Source: an uncultured Marinobacterium sp. (GTDB lineage: Bacteria > Pseudomonadota > Gammaproteobacteria > Pseudomonadales > Balneatricaceae). Taken from it: DNA of 64,000 nt. Position 1 is the first letter of the stretch. The number at the start of each line of letters is the position of its first letter. Below are positions 9,181-17,706 of the stretch, in pieces. Below the pieces are notes generated by a model. It did not search any database. It was given only the letters and a program-made list of their open reading frames with translations, and was not told the DNA's origin. The stretch is taken from positions 1-64,000 of the forward strand of contig CANMWJ010000008.1 in the NCBI GenBank assembly GCA_947501565.1. The letters run 5' to 3'. The position numbers and the translations under genes were made by a program.

Positions 9181-10509
9181 ATGGATCTGCCCAACAATGA
9201 TTACGGACTCGATATTCATCCGTTGAGGGATTCGCTGTATGCCGAGTTGCATTCACGTCCCTTCCACGTGATACCCAGTCCGTCCCGGGTAACCTATCTG
9301 GCTGTACTCTGTGACTCAAAAACCCGTGCCGAGCAGTTTGACCATTTCCAGCAGCTGTTTGAGCTGATGGATGAAACACCGCCGGATGAGGACAACGTCT
9401 GTATCGAAGCGGATTTCGGCAACCTGCGCGTGCGGCGTGAAAAGCACCTGGAATTTACCTCCTACACCTTCGTCAATCTGGATGTGGAGCGCTGCCGCGA
9501 TCCCTTCGATTGCACAGGGCTGACGCCGGTGCCCAAGGATTGGTTGCGTGCCATTCCTGGCACTGTCGTGGCGGCATTCCATGTTTCGATTGAGGATGCG
9601 CGCGAGCAACCTGAGCCTGAACTGCCGATTGTGAAGAGTTTCTTCGAGAAGATGCGTCTGGTCGGCAGTAGCCCGCAGGATGGCGATGCACGGGTATGGA
9701 CCACGTTCCAGTTGCACAGTGATGGTTTCGGACGTTTCCTGATCTATAACAAAAGCATGAGTGACAGCCAGCTGGGTCGTCTCACACAGCGAGTGATTGA
9801 GATCGAGACCTACCGCCTGATGGCGCTGTTGGCCTTGCCGCTGGCGAGAGAGTACAACCCACAGCTGTCGGAGATGGATCTGCGGCTGGCCGATACGACC
9901 AGTGGTCTGGCGCGTAACGACGATTTGGACGAACGCGACCTGTTGGGCAAACTGACCGATATGGCGGCGTGGGTGGAGGCGGTGCGCGCTAAAACCACCT
10001 TTCGTTTCAGCGCTACGCGGGCCTACCATGAACTGGTGTTGAACCGGCTGTCGGAACTGCGCGAGGATGAGGTGTCCGGACACTTGACGATCACCGAGTT
10101 CATGACCCGTCGTTTGACCCCGGCGGTACGGACCTGTGAATCGATCAGTGAGCGTCTGGAGAACCTGTCGCGGCGTATCGACCGCGTCTCCGATATGATG
10201 CGCACACGGGTAGAGCTATCGATTCAGGGCCAGAATCAGGATCTGCTGGCGTCGATGGATCGCCGCTCAAAGATCCAGCTGATGATGCAGCACACGGTGG
10301 AAGGTCTGTCGGTGGCGGCGATCAGTTACTATATGGTCGGCTTGCTGAAGTATCTGATTGAAGCCCTGTATAACAGCGGCGTAAATATTGATAAGAGTCT
10401 GACGGTAGGGATCTCGGTACCGGTCGTGATTCTTGTGGTATGGTTTGCCACCCGAAAAATACATAAACGCTTCCTGGCGCTGGCCACCGAGAAGGCCGAC
10501 CGGGAGTAG
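9181..10509 (+). CDS. DUF3422 family membrane-anchored protein
   Basis: A 442-residue product. The frame is open to 9106, but the ATG at 9181 has a good ribosome binding site (GGAGATCAAA) and a natural N-terminus (MDLPNNDYGLD), so that start is chosen. The long N-terminal part is soluble and mixed alpha/beta, beginning with a conserved LHSRPF motif near residue 25. Two hydrophobic segments close the protein (about 370-393 and 403-425), followed by a basic tail. The pattern is that of DUF3422, whose role is unknown. bolA follows after 17 nt and is probably cotranscribed. Confidence 0.82.
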   Translation: MDLPNNDYGLDIHPLRDSLYAELHSRPFHVIPSPSRVTYLAVLCDSKTRAEQFDHFQQLFELMDETPPDEDNVCIEADFGNLRVRREKHLEFTSYTFVNLDVERCRDPFDCTGLTPVPKDWLRAIPGTVVAAFHVSIEDAREQPEPELPIVKSFFEKMRLVGSSPQDGDARVWTTFQLHSDGFGRFLIYNKSMSDSQLGRLTQRVIEIETYRLMALLALPLAREYNPQLSEMDLRLADTTSGLARNDDLDERDLLGKLTDMAAWVEAVRAKTTFRFSATRAYHELVLNRLSELREDEVSGHLTITEFMTRRLTPAVRTCESISERLENLSRRIDRVSDMMRTRVELSIQGQNQDLLASMDRRSKIQLMMQHTVEGLSVAAISYYMVGLLKYLIEALYNSGVNIDKSLTVGISVPVVILVVWFATRKIHKRFLALATEKADRE

Positions 10510-10526
10510 TCTGGAGTGATGCGAAG

Positions 10527-10838
10527 ATGAGTGTTCAGGATATTATGGAGCAGAAACTGGGTGCGGGTTTAAACGTACAGCATATGGAGATCGAAAACGA
10601 AAGCCATATGCACTCCGGACCTGCCACCGAAAGTCACTTTAAGCTGACGTTGGTATCCGATGATTTCGCCGGTAAGCGTCTGGTACAGCGTCACCAGCTG
10701 ATCTACGGCCTGTTGTCCGATGAGATGCAGAATCCTATCCACGCCCTGGCGATGCATCTGTATACGCCAGAGGAGTGGCAGAAGCGCGATGGCGCGTCAC
10801 CGCTTTCACCGCAGTGTATGGGTGGTAGCAAAACCTAA
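10527..10838 (+). CDS. bolA: BolA family protein
   Basis: A 103-residue protein with the BolA fold. The helix-strand core includes NESHMHSGPATESHF, where the conserved His residues lie, and a second motif HQLIYGLL...PIHALAMH. BolA proteins pair with monothiol glutaredoxins to bind [2Fe-2S] clusters and can affect morphology and biofilm genes. The gene lies 17 nt behind the DUF3422 gene and ends at a strong terminator. Confidence 0.93.
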   Translation: MSVQDIMEQKLGAGLNVQHMEIENESHMHSGPATESHFKLTLVSDDFAGKRLVQRHQLIYGLLSDEMQNPIHALAMHLYTPEEWQKRDGASPLSPQCMGGSKT

Positions 10839-10877
10839 GTTCCTGAAGCTCTCCCGATAAGGGGGGCAGAATGACCA

Positions 10878-10914
10878 GGGCCGCAGTGCGTTAACACGTA
10901 CTGCGGCCTTTTTA
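10878..10914 (+). terminator. Rho-independent terminator after bolA
   Basis: GGCCGCAGT (10879-10887) pairs with ACTGCGGCC (10900-10908) around a partly paired loop and is followed by TTTTTATT. Confidence 0.92.
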
Positions 10915-10930
10915 TTCATGGGTGTGTGAT

Positions 10931-11755
10931 TCATTCCATCCGTTGGCGCAGCAGAGCCATCTCCTGGTCAAACTGCGCCAGTACGTCTTCCAGGCAGCCG
11001 CTGGCGAGTTTGAAGTAGATCTGTGATTCAATCTCCGGGTGGTCCTGCATCACCCGCTGTTTGATGCAGCTAAGCAGCTCCTGCAGTTTGTGCCTGGCGT
11101 GTTGTGGCATATCCAGATTGCCCCATAGATTGAGGCTGGTCTCCTCTATTTTCTCGCTCAGGTAGCTCATCTGGATGCGTGACACGCTGTCACAGTGGCC
11201 GGCTGCGGTGATCGCGGTGCCGATGGCGCGTGCCTGTCCAATATGTTCGGCGACGATCAGCAGATCGCGCCACACCCGCTGGCCGTGGTCGTGTCCGTCA
11301 CACAGCAGTTTCAGATCGTGAGCTTCAGCGGTGTCCTCAATCAGGTAGATCAGGTTGGTCAACATCCGGTTGTGCTGACTGATATTGCTGTCCCGATCCA
11401 GTGACTGGTAGGTGACGGAGAGGCGGTTCCAGTGTTCCTCAATGCCAATCCAGCGACTGTTTTGGGTTATCCAGTTGCCCTGAACTGTCACGTTTTCGAA
11501 GTCGCGTCTTATCTGGCTCTGCAGTTGCTGTATCTGCGGCAGCAGGTCTCCGTTGCCAGCGATGTAACCGCTGCTGAGGCCTCGATGCTGCTGAAAGTGG
11601 GCCAGCAACTGACGCAGACTGTCTAGCCAGGTCAGGCCAAGCAGTAAGCGCTGGCGTCGGCGATGCCGGGTACGGTGACGTAACAACAGCGCAATGATAA
11701 CCAGGGCGATAAGCGAACCCGCCAGCGGGGCAAGTGTATGCGCAGGCAGAATCAT
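10931..11755 (-). CDS. Membrane-anchored nitrate/nitrite-sensing-like (NIT) protein
   Basis: The 274-residue product has one N-terminal membrane segment (about residues 7-25) followed by a strongly basic patch ([11 protein letters not shown]), so by the positive-inside rule the rest should be cytoplasmic. The motif [18 protein letters not shown] near residue 50 resembles the start of NIT and related helical-bundle sensor domains. The remainder is all helical. Its start overlaps the stop codon of the upstream MCP gene by four bases (ATGA), so the two are translationally coupled. I infer that it is the sensory half of a split chemoreceptor. Confidence 0.75.
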   Translation of the reverse strand: MILPAHTLAPLAGSLIALVIIALLLRHRTRHRRRQRLLLGLTWLDSLRQLLAHFQQHRGLSSGYIAGNGDLLPQIQQLQSQIRRDFENVTVQGNWITQNSRWIGIEEHWNRLSVTYQSLDRDSNISQHNRMLTNLIYLIEDTAEAHDLKLLCDGHDHGQRVWRDLLIVAEHIGQARAIGTAITAAGHCDSVSRIQMSYLSEKIEETSLNLWGNLDMPQHARHKLQELLSCIKQRVMQDHPEIESQIYFKLASGCLEDVLAQFDQEMALLRQRME

Positions 11756-12900
11756 GGTGTTTCTCCTGTATTTTTCTGGTGGGTCAGGGCGGCGATATGT
11801 TCGGCAACCCGTGCGGTTTCGTTGGCCATCTCGCTGTTGGAGCGTGCGACAACCGCGACCTGTTCTATATGTTCGGAGATATCCCGGGTTGCGTACTCCT
11901 GTTGCTGCACAGCCACCGCCACCTGACTGATCTGTTCCGAGACGCTTTCGGTACGCTGGGTGATCTCATGCAGGGAGTTTTCCACGACGGTGGTGCTGGC
12001 GACGCAACGATCGCTACTGACAACAACGGTTTCCATCTGCGTACAAAGTTCGTTCATCTGCTGCTGGATTGCACCGATAACGGTACTGATCTCCAGTGAG
12101 GCGTTGTGGCTACGTTGGGCGAGGGCGCGTACCTCTTCTGCTACTACGGAGAACCCCCGGCCATGTTCCCCGGCGCGTGCAGCTTCGATCGCAGCATTAA
12201 GAGAGAGCAGGTTGGTCTGATCGGACAGATCACGAATGAACTCCGACATGGAGGAGATCCGGTCGGAGCGATCTTTCAGTTCTGCGACCAGTTCTGACGT
12301 CTCGGCGGCCAGCCGAGCGACGGAAGCGACCTCTTCACGGGCTGGAATCAGGGCGCTGATCCCCTCTTTTGAACGCTCGCGGGCAGTTTGCGCAGCGGTC
12401 TGGGTGTCACCGATACAGCGCGTTACTTCCTCCACGCTGTGGCTGATCTGCGTGACTGCCGCAGCAGTGGATGCGGTCGCCTGGGACTGGCGGTCGGTAT
12501 TGCGGGCCACATGGCTGGCATTTCTGGAGAGTTCGTCCACAGAGTGACTGATCTCATCCACCACTTCATAGGATTCTTCGGCCAGACGCGCCACTTCACG
12601 TATACCGTGGTCTATACCCGCAGCAACGGCGGCAAGTGGCCCGGCGATAGAGGTGTCGGACCCCTCGAGTGGCGGTTGCGACAGGTTAGATCGGAGGTGC
12701 TCAATATCGCGGCTTAGTAATGCAAGGAAACCAAATATAAGGTAAGCCAGGACGCAGAGCGTCGGCAGGGCCATGAACGGCTCAGGGTGCCACAGAAACA
12801 GGGTGGCGATGCCCAATAGTAGAATGAGTACAGTACCGGAAAGCAGGCGAAGGCCACCGGCACTGATCAGGAGTTCAACAGGTCGCAGCATAATCTTCAT
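11752..12900 (-). CDS. Methyl-accepting chemotaxis protein without a periplasmic sensor domain
   Basis: The 382-residue product has two closely spaced N-terminal membrane segments (about 17-36 and 42-62) with only a few residues between them. An MCP signalling domain follows, with the canonical hairpin tip ([15 protein letters not shown], then [18 protein letters not shown], around residues 215-260). There is no ligand-binding loop and no evident HAMP domain. The signalling end should join CheA/CheW arrays. The downstream NIT-like gene is translationally coupled and may provide the input. Confidence 0.9.
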   Translation of the reverse strand: MKIMLRPVELLISAGGLRLLSGTVLILLLGIATLFLWHPEPFMALPTLCVLAYLIFGFLALLSRDIEHLRSNLSQPPLEGSDTSIAGPLAAVAAGIDHGIREVARLAEESYEVVDEISHSVDELSRNASHVARNTDRQSQATASTAAAVTQISHSVEEVTRCIGDTQTAAQTARERSKEGISALIPAREEVASVARLAAETSELVAELKDRSDRISSMSEFIRDLSDQTNLLSLNAAIEAARAGEHGRGFSVVAEEVRALAQRSHNASLEISTVIGAIQQQMNELCTQMETVVVSSDRCVASTTVVENSLHEITQRTESVSEQISQVAVAVQQQEYATRDISEHIEQVAVVARSNSEMANETARVAEHIAALTHQKNTGETP

Positions 12901-13117
12901 CCCGGAAATTGCTTACCTGTGGGAATGCATAAAACGTTCCAGAACTATAAAAGTGCCTGCTCAGGGTTATCGTCGGGCGTTACTCACCCTGTTTAGTTGT
13001 AGTTTCTGGTGGTGGTGCACAGAAGCGGTGCCTGGTGTGCGGTGTTTTGCCTGTTTCTGGGTCGTCCGATGGCAGAGATGGTTATGGAAGTGCATGTTAA
13101 TGGTGCATATCTCTATG

Positions 13118-13133
13118 TGGCACATTACTTGCT
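13118..13133 (+). promoter_or_regulatory. Sigma-54 (RpoN) promoter of the EAL gene
   Basis: TGGCAC (13118-13123), five bases, then TTGCT (13129-13133) matches the -24/-12 consensus TGGCAC-N5-TTGCW exactly. Transcription would start near 13144, about 30 nt before the EAL gene start codon. Sigma-54 promoters need an enhancer-binding activator. None is encoded in the window. Confidence 0.7.
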
Positions 13134-13172
13134 GTTATTAAGGCATCTAACCATGCAGAGATGGGGCATAAA

Positions 13173-14396
13173 ATGGATATGGAGCTGTTTCCCTGGTATC
13201 AGCCAATTGTTGAAACTGCGAGCGGACATGTAGCCGGGTATGAAGCACTGGCACGTTGCAGGAACGATGCCGGGCAGGTTGTATCTGCGGGTGCGCTGTT
13301 TTCTGATCCTGATTGTCCGCCAGCAGAACGCATTGTGGCAGACCGGAAAGTACGTTTTCAGGCGTTGGCGGCGCTTAAAGAGATGCCGGATGACTGTTTT
13401 ATCAGTCTTAACCTCTCGCCGGAGTGGCTGCAGTTCACTTCTACCGCGAGAGAACTTCCGACGTTGAAAATGCTTCAGCGGCTGGACGCGGATCCCTCGC
13501 GAGTGATGATCGAGATTACCGAACTCAGTGGCGACCTGGATATGATCCGGCGGGTAGTGGAGCGTTATCGCGAAGCGGGCTTTCGTATCGCGATCGACGA
13601 CTTTGGTGCTGATTTCTCCCAGCTGGATCGCGTCGCGCTGTTGCTGCCCGATGTGGTGAAACTGGATATGAAGTTGTTACGCGATGGGTTGGACAACGCC
13701 CGTAACGCGTCGATGATCCAGGTACTGGGTGAGATGGCTTCGCGCTTGGGCGCCAAGGTGCTCTGCGAAGGGGTGGAGACGGAGGAGGCCTATATGCTGG
13801 CGCTCAGCTGCAACGCCTATTACACCCAGGGATTTCTGTTCTCCGAGGCAAAACCGCAGCCACTTGCCAGCGATAGCTTCAGTTCGCAGATCGCTTGCCT
13901 GCGCGACCGTTACAGGGATCTGGCCCTGGATAGCTGTACCCGCAGTCAGTGGTTGGGACAGAAGGTATCCGCTGAACTGATCGCATTGCGTGAGCTGATC
14001 AAAGCCTCAGGCAGTCTCGGAGGCCAGATCGACCTGAAACACCACATGCCGACCAGCCAGATCTTGCGCTTCTATGTGTGCGACCGGATGGGTAATCAGA
14101 TCTCGCCCAACTTTGAAAATAGCGCCGGTGGATGGAAGATCGTTGAGGAGCCAGAAGGCAGTAACTGGAGCTGGCGTCCTTACTTTATAGAACTGCTGGC
14201 GTCCGACGATATTGAGCAGAGGCTGGTGTTTTCTGAGCCTTATCACGATATCTATGCCGGTGAGCTATCACAGACGGCAGCTTTACTGATCGACAGTAAC
14301 CGCATCTTGCTGGCGGATCTGCGTAGCCGTCAAATGGACGGGGACCTGTTTCACAATAACCGTGGGATGCGGGCACGCTCGATCGCTGTCTGCTAA
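13173..14396 (+). CDS. EAL-domain cyclic-di-GMP phosphodiesterase with C-terminal Cache-like domain
   Basis: A 407-residue protein (MDMELFPWYQP...). An in-frame ATG at 13161 would add four residues. The later start is chosen because a GATGGGG stretch lies at ribosome-binding distance. The EAL domain occupies about 1-235. The EAL motif (residues 24-26), SLNLSP, EITE, IDDFGAD, KLDMK and CEGVET are all present, so catalysis of c-di-GMP to pGpG is likely. Residues 250-400 resemble the Cache-like sensor of YkuI-type proteins (SNWSWRPYFIELL and SEPYHDIYAG). There is no membrane segment. The 3' end overlaps the convergent transporter gene by 4 bp. Confidence 0.88.
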   Translation: MDMELFPWYQPIVETASGHVAGYEALARCRNDAGQVVSAGALFSDPDCPPAERIVADRKVRFQALAALKEMPDDCFISLNLSPEWLQFTSTARELPTLKMLQRLDADPSRVMIEITELSGDLDMIRRVVERYREAGFRIAIDDFGADFSQLDRVALLLPDVVKLDMKLLRDGLDNARNASMIQVLGEMASRLGAKVLCEGVETEEAYMLALSCNAYYTQGFLFSEAKPQPLASDSFSSQIACLRDRYRDLALDSCTRSQWLGQKVSAELIALRELIKASGSLGGQIDLKHHMPTSQILRFYVCDRMGNQISPNFENSAGGWKIVEEPEGSNWSWRPYFIELLASDDIEQRLVFSEPYHDIYAGELSQTAALLIDSNRILLADLRSRQMDGDLFHNNRGMRARSIAVC

Positions 14397-15289
14397 CTGC
14401 GCGCCTGCCGGGTATCCGGTTTGCTGGTGGTTTTCTCCTTGCCGAGAAAGACTGCCAGCAGGCCCCCCGTAAATACCAGCAGGGTGCCGATAACCGCCAG
14501 GTTATCGGGGATCTGATCCCAGAACACCCAGCCCCAGAAACCGGTGAATACCACGCCCAGATAGTTTAGCGGCGAAATCACAGAGGCTTTTGCGTAGCGG
14601 TAGGCCTGGGTATAGAGCCACATCACCAGCCAGATCGACAAACCGATCAGCAGCAGGGGTAGCCAGGCGTCGGAAGGCACCGGTTGCCAGTTCAACAGCG
14701 CCAGGGGCGCAGCTGTCACGGTTGAGATGGCGAAGTAGTAGAAGATGATACGGTTGTTTGGTTCTGTCTGAGTCAGGAACCGGGTCGTGACCATGGAACC
14801 CGCCAGCGAGATCGCCGAACCAAATCCAACCAGATGCCAGAAACTCAGGCCGTCAGACCCCGGTTTCAGGATCAGCAATACGCCTGCCAGACCGATAAAG
14901 ATCGGCAACCAGCGCAGCGCCGGGATCCGGATCCCTTTCCAGAGCAACAACAAAACCGGTACGCAAAGTGGCGCTGAGTTACGCAGCAGGGCCGCATCGA
15001 CCAACGGTACATAGTTGAGCGCGAGATAGTAGCAGTAGAAACAGGCCCAACCGGACAGGCCCCGGATCAGATGCAACCAGGGACGATCGGTTTTCAGTTC
15101 CCCCAAACCTTTGCGTGCCAGCCACGGCAGCATCACTGAAACGCAGATCAGATACTGAGCAAAGACGATGGTTTCGATGCTCACCAGTGCCGAGGTGTAT
15201 TTGATCAGGGCGGCGGCGATACTCATTACCAGTGAGGTGCCGACGGCGAAAAAGACGCCCAGCGAGAGGTTTTGCGGTACGTTTGTCAC
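14393..15289 (-). CDS. EamA/DMT-family transporter
   Basis: A 298-residue protein starting with GTG at 15289. It has ten hydrophobic helices arranged as two EamA repeats of five (about residues 10-140 and 150-285), the hallmark of the drug/metabolite transporter superfamily. The substrate cannot be told from the sequence. Members export amino acids, nucleotides or other metabolites. A charged tail (KEKTTSKPDTRQARS) closes the protein. It is convergent with the EAL gene. Confidence 0.9.
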   Translation of the reverse strand: MTNVPQNLSLGVFFAVGTSLVMSIAAALIKYTSALVSIETIVFAQYLICVSVMLPWLARKGLGELKTDRPWLHLIRGLSGWACFYCYYLALNYVPLVDAALLRNSAPLCVPVLLLLWKGIRIPALRWLPIFIGLAGVLLILKPGSDGLSFWHLVGFGSAISLAGSMVTTRFLTQTEPNNRIIFYYFAISTVTAAPLALLNWQPVPSDAWLPLLLIGLSIWLVMWLYTQAYRYAKASVISPLNYLGVVFTGFWGWVFWDQIPDNLAVIGTLLVFTGGLLAVFLGKEKTTSKPDTRQARS

Positions 15290-15391
15290 GGCGAGACTGT
15301 GTTGTCCTTAAGTCGGCTGAAAACGGTCACTGACAGGCTTCCGGCCTTAACTTACAATAAGTTAGATTAATTCTGTTCCCGGGTAGAAAAC

Positions 15392-16120
15392 ATGGATGCT
15401 GTTTTGCAGTTTATTCAGCTCAACTGGCTGAACCTTTTGGCGCTTTTCTGGTTCCTGATCTGTTTCAAGGGCTATATGTATTACTCCAAGCGCCGCAGTT
15501 ACGACACCGCTTGCCTCGCCAGCATCCTGCATCTGTACCGCACCGAGTGGATGATGCGCATGCTGGACCGCGAGATGCGGATCGCTGATGCCACCGTGGT
15601 GGCCAATCTGGAGCGTAGCGTATCATTTTTTGCCTCAACAACCATGCTGGTTTTGGCAGGTTTGATGACCGTCTTGGGCTCAACCGAGCAGGCGATCAAT
15701 GTCATTGCCGATATCCCATTCGCCATGGAGGCTACCCGGCAGGAGTGGGAGGTGAAGCTGTTGGTGATGATCGCACTCTTTATCTACGCCTTCTTTAAGT
15801 TTACCTGGAGCCTGCGTCAGTACGGTTTTGTGTCGGTGATGGTCGGCTCCGCGCCGGGTCCTGAGGAGCAGATCAGTGATCTGCAGAAACAGAGCCACGC
15901 CGACCGTATTGCCAAGATGAGCTCCATGGCGGCAAACAACTTTAACTTCGGTTTGCGCTCCTATTACTTCAGCCTGGCGATGCTAGGCTGGTTTATAAAC
16001 CCCTGGTTGTTTATGGCGCTCTCCGCAGGTGTGGTGTACGTGCTGTATCGACGTGAATTTAAGTCTTCTACTTTGAAAACCCTGATGATGAGTGTAGGTC
16101 CGGTTGATGAGAAATCCTGA
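15392..16120 (+). CDS. DUF599 family membrane protein
   Basis: The 242-residue protein has four predicted membrane helices (about 12-28, 76-96, 125-143 and 195-220) separated by conserved soluble stretches (YYSKRRSYDTACLASILHLY and RTEWMMRMLDR). This fits DUF599, a bacterial membrane family of unknown role. Its last codons overlap the start of the downstream thioesterase gene, so the three genes 15392-17071 form an operon. Confidence 0.85.
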   Translation: MDAVLQFIQLNWLNLLALFWFLICFKGYMYYSKRRSYDTACLASILHLYRTEWMMRMLDREMRIADATVVANLERSVSFFASTTMLVLAGLMTVLGSTEQAINVIADIPFAMEATRQEWEVKLLVMIALFIYAFFKFTWSLRQYGFVSVMVGSAPGPEEQISDLQKQSHADRIAKMSSMAANNFNFGLRSYYFSLAMLGWFINPWLFMALSAGVVYVLYRREFKSSTLKTLMMSVGPVDEKS

Positions 16121-16628
16121 AATTGAAGCACGCTGCCAGCGTTTTATGGACGCGCTGGCCCACATCCGCAAACTGGGATTGCGTGTTATTCAGGCCGACG
16201 AGCGCCGCGTAACACTGGTGCTGCCGGTTCAGGAACAACTAAGCAGCGGTAAAACCAACACCTACCTGCTGGGTGGCGCGCTGACCACTCTGATCGATAC
16301 CGCATCTGCCGTATCAACCCTCTGTGTATTGCCGGAATTTGAGATCGCGCCAACTCTGGATCTGCGTATCGATCATATGAAAGCGCCCACCCACAGCCGA
16401 CCGCTTTATATTCAGGCGGAGTGCTACCGCACCACCCGCAGTGTGATGTTTACCCGCGCTACGGTGTATCAGACCGCTGTGGACGACCCGATCGCCTTTG
16501 GTATCGGCACCTTTATGCGCTTGGGTACCGAAGTTGTGGATCCGAAGATGCGGGCAGTGGTTGAGGGCGAGATCGATAGCTACGATGCGGACTATCCGCC
16601 AGTTGCTAAGCAGGAGGGCGCACAGTGA
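16107..16628 (+). CDS. PaaI-type hotdog thioesterase (first of a pair)
   Basis: The 173-residue protein has a hotdog fold with LLGGALTTLIDTA, the central helix motif of PaaI/YdiI thioesterases, which hydrolyse acyl-CoA esters. An ATG at 16107 with an upstream GTAGGTCCGG ribosome binding site is preferred over the preceding TTG. It overlaps the DUF599 gene by 14 bp and the next thioesterase gene by 4 bp. The substrate is unknown. The C-terminal tail (residues 150-173) is acidic. Confidence 0.85.
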   Translation: MRNPEIEARCQRFMDALAHIRKLGLRVIQADERRVTLVLPVQEQLSSGKTNTYLLGGALTTLIDTASAVSTLCVLPEFEIAPTLDLRIDHMKAPTHSRPLYIQAECYRTTRSVMFTRATVYQTAVDDPIAFGIGTFMRLGTEVVDPKMRAVVEGEIDSYDADYPPVAKQEGAQ

Positions 16629-17071
16629 GCAGTCTGACCGAGATGGTGGCGAAAGCCCACGCCAGTGGTGATTACAACGGCCTGATTGAACTGATCCCTT
16701 ACGCACAGGTGATTGGTGTGAACTGCGAACGCTTCGGTGACGAGATGGTGTTCCGTTTGCCGCGCAACCCGGACAATCTGGGTAACCCCACGCTACCTGC
16801 CATCCACGGTGGTGTGATTGCTGCATTTATGGAGCTGTCGGCTGCCTTCCAGGTGCTGTTACAGACCTCAACGCCTGAGCTGCCAAAGATCATCGATTTC
16901 TCCGTGGATTACATGCGCGCGGGTTTGGATCGTGACACGTTTGCAATGTGCCAGCTGGAGCGACAGGGCCGCCGTGTCACCAACTGCTCTGTGATCGCCT
17001 GGCAGGAGAAGCGGACAGAACCGATCGCTACGGCACGGGCGCATTTCCTGGTGAAGCCGGTAGATTCTTAA
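16625..17071 (+). CDS. PaaI-type hotdog thioesterase (second of a pair)
   Basis: The 148-residue product starts with GTG that overlaps the stop of the previous gene (GTGA). The helix motif AIHGGVIAAFMELSAAF is that of PaaI-type thioesterases, although the acidic catalytic residue sits in a variant context (MELS rather than LDTA/ADTA). Two different hotdog subunits that are translationally coupled suggest a heteromeric enzyme or sequential action. This is inference. Confidence 0.87.
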   Translation: MSSLTEMVAKAHASGDYNGLIELIPYAQVIGVNCERFGDEMVFRLPRNPDNLGNPTLPAIHGGVIAAFMELSAAFQVLLQTSTPELPKIIDFSVDYMRAGLDRDTFAMCQLERQGRRVTNCSVIAWQEKRTEPIATARAHFLVKPVDS

Positions 17072-17098
17072 TTGGGATAGGCTGGTCATTGTCGGGTT

Positions 17099-17130
17099 GT
17101 AGGTTGGCCAACGCCCCAGCGTTGCCCAAC
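17099..17130. repeat. REP-like palindromic repeat, copy 1
   Basis: GTAGGTTGGCCA, a palindromic core around AACGC and GCGTT, then GCCCAAC. It belongs to the same family as copies at 17230, 53364, 53458 and 53518. These have the form of REP elements: short, intergenic, hairpin-forming and inverted relative to each other. Confidence 0.75.
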
Positions 17131-17154
17131 AACGATCGTCGAACAGCTGAATGC

Positions 17155-17168
17155 GGGGGGGGGGGGGG
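17155..17168. repeat. Homopolymer run of 14 G
   Basis: Fourteen consecutive G residues between two REP-like repeats. Such tracts are prone to slippage in replication and to length errors in sequencing. It is not in a coding sequence. Confidence 0.95.
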
Positions 17169-17229
17169 CGTCGCTCGTCGCCAGCCTACGTCGTCTTATC
17201 TCCCCATAACATACCCAATTCACTCAGAT

Positions 17230-17260
17230 GTTGAGCATCGCTGCGCGATGGACAACCTAC
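17230..17260. repeat. REP-like palindromic repeat, copy 2 (inverted, diverged)
   Basis: GTTGAGCATCGCTGCG then CGATGGACAACCTAC. This is the opposite orientation to copy 1, with two or three substitutions relative to the copy at 53518. Confidence 0.7.
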
Positions 17261-17599
17261 GGGCTGAAGGGGGATAAGACCGTGCCAGAAATAGGGACAG
17301 TCTGGCTCCACAAGAGTCTGAGTTGGCACGAGATTTCTCCCCTCTACGCAGCTGAGTATCGCAGCACGAAATAGATGAAGGGCTCGGCTGTTTGAGGGAG
17401 CGCAGCGACCGAGTTTCCGAGCACGCTATTTCGGGCGAGAAACGCAAGGCACCGGACGCAGTCCGACAAGTAGCGGGGCTGTGGAGCGGGCCGCGTAGGC
17501 GGATCGTTAAGGGAGGGCGCAGCCGCTCTCCCTTGACACTTTCGAAGTGGGATGAAGTTTAGAGTTTCTCCATACTCTCCGAAACTGAATCCAAATTCC

Positions 17600-17629
17600 C
17601 CCTTGAATTAGATAACAGCGCCCCAATCT
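17600..17629 (+). promoter_or_regulatory. Sigma-32 (RpoH) heat-shock promoter of htpG
   Basis: CCCTTGAA (17600-17607), a 13-base spacer and CCCCAATCT (17621-17629) match the RpoH consensus CTTGAAA-N11-16-CCCCATnT closely. It lies 78 bp upstream of the htpG start codon, as expected for a heat-shock chaperone gene. Confidence 0.85.
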
Positions 17630-17706
17630 TCTATGGAAACCAAAAAGGCCTGCTTGATTAAGCCGGTCATGATTTTGTTTCCACTGAACGTTTGGGCTAG
17701 TCACCT

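Larger units (their letters stand above)
17072..17706. other. Long intergenic region with repeats and a homopolymer upstream of htpG
   Basis: No gene is supported over 635 bp. It contains two copies of a roughly 31-bp palindromic repeat (17099-17130 and 17230-17260), a run of 14 G at 17155-17168, and an AAGGGAG/CTCCCTT inverted repeat near 17510-17535. A GC-rich segment at 17270-17530 has no coding pattern and looks like repeat or decayed sequence. The sigma-32 promoter of htpG is at 17600-17629. Confidence 0.6.

Noticed and set aside
12967-12995. FliA-like promoter (TAAA and GACGATAA) upstream of the sensor-less MCP
   Set aside because: The spacing is about 17 rather than 15, and the -10 differs from GCCGATAA at several positions.
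17324-17338. Sigma-54-like TGGCAC-N5-TTCT
   Set aside because: The essential GC of the -12 element is missing, and no gene starts at the right distance.
17220-17447. 75-codon minus-strand frame in the repeat-bearing region before htpG
   Set aside because: Ser/Arg/Cys-rich translation without homology, beginning inside decayed repeat sequence.
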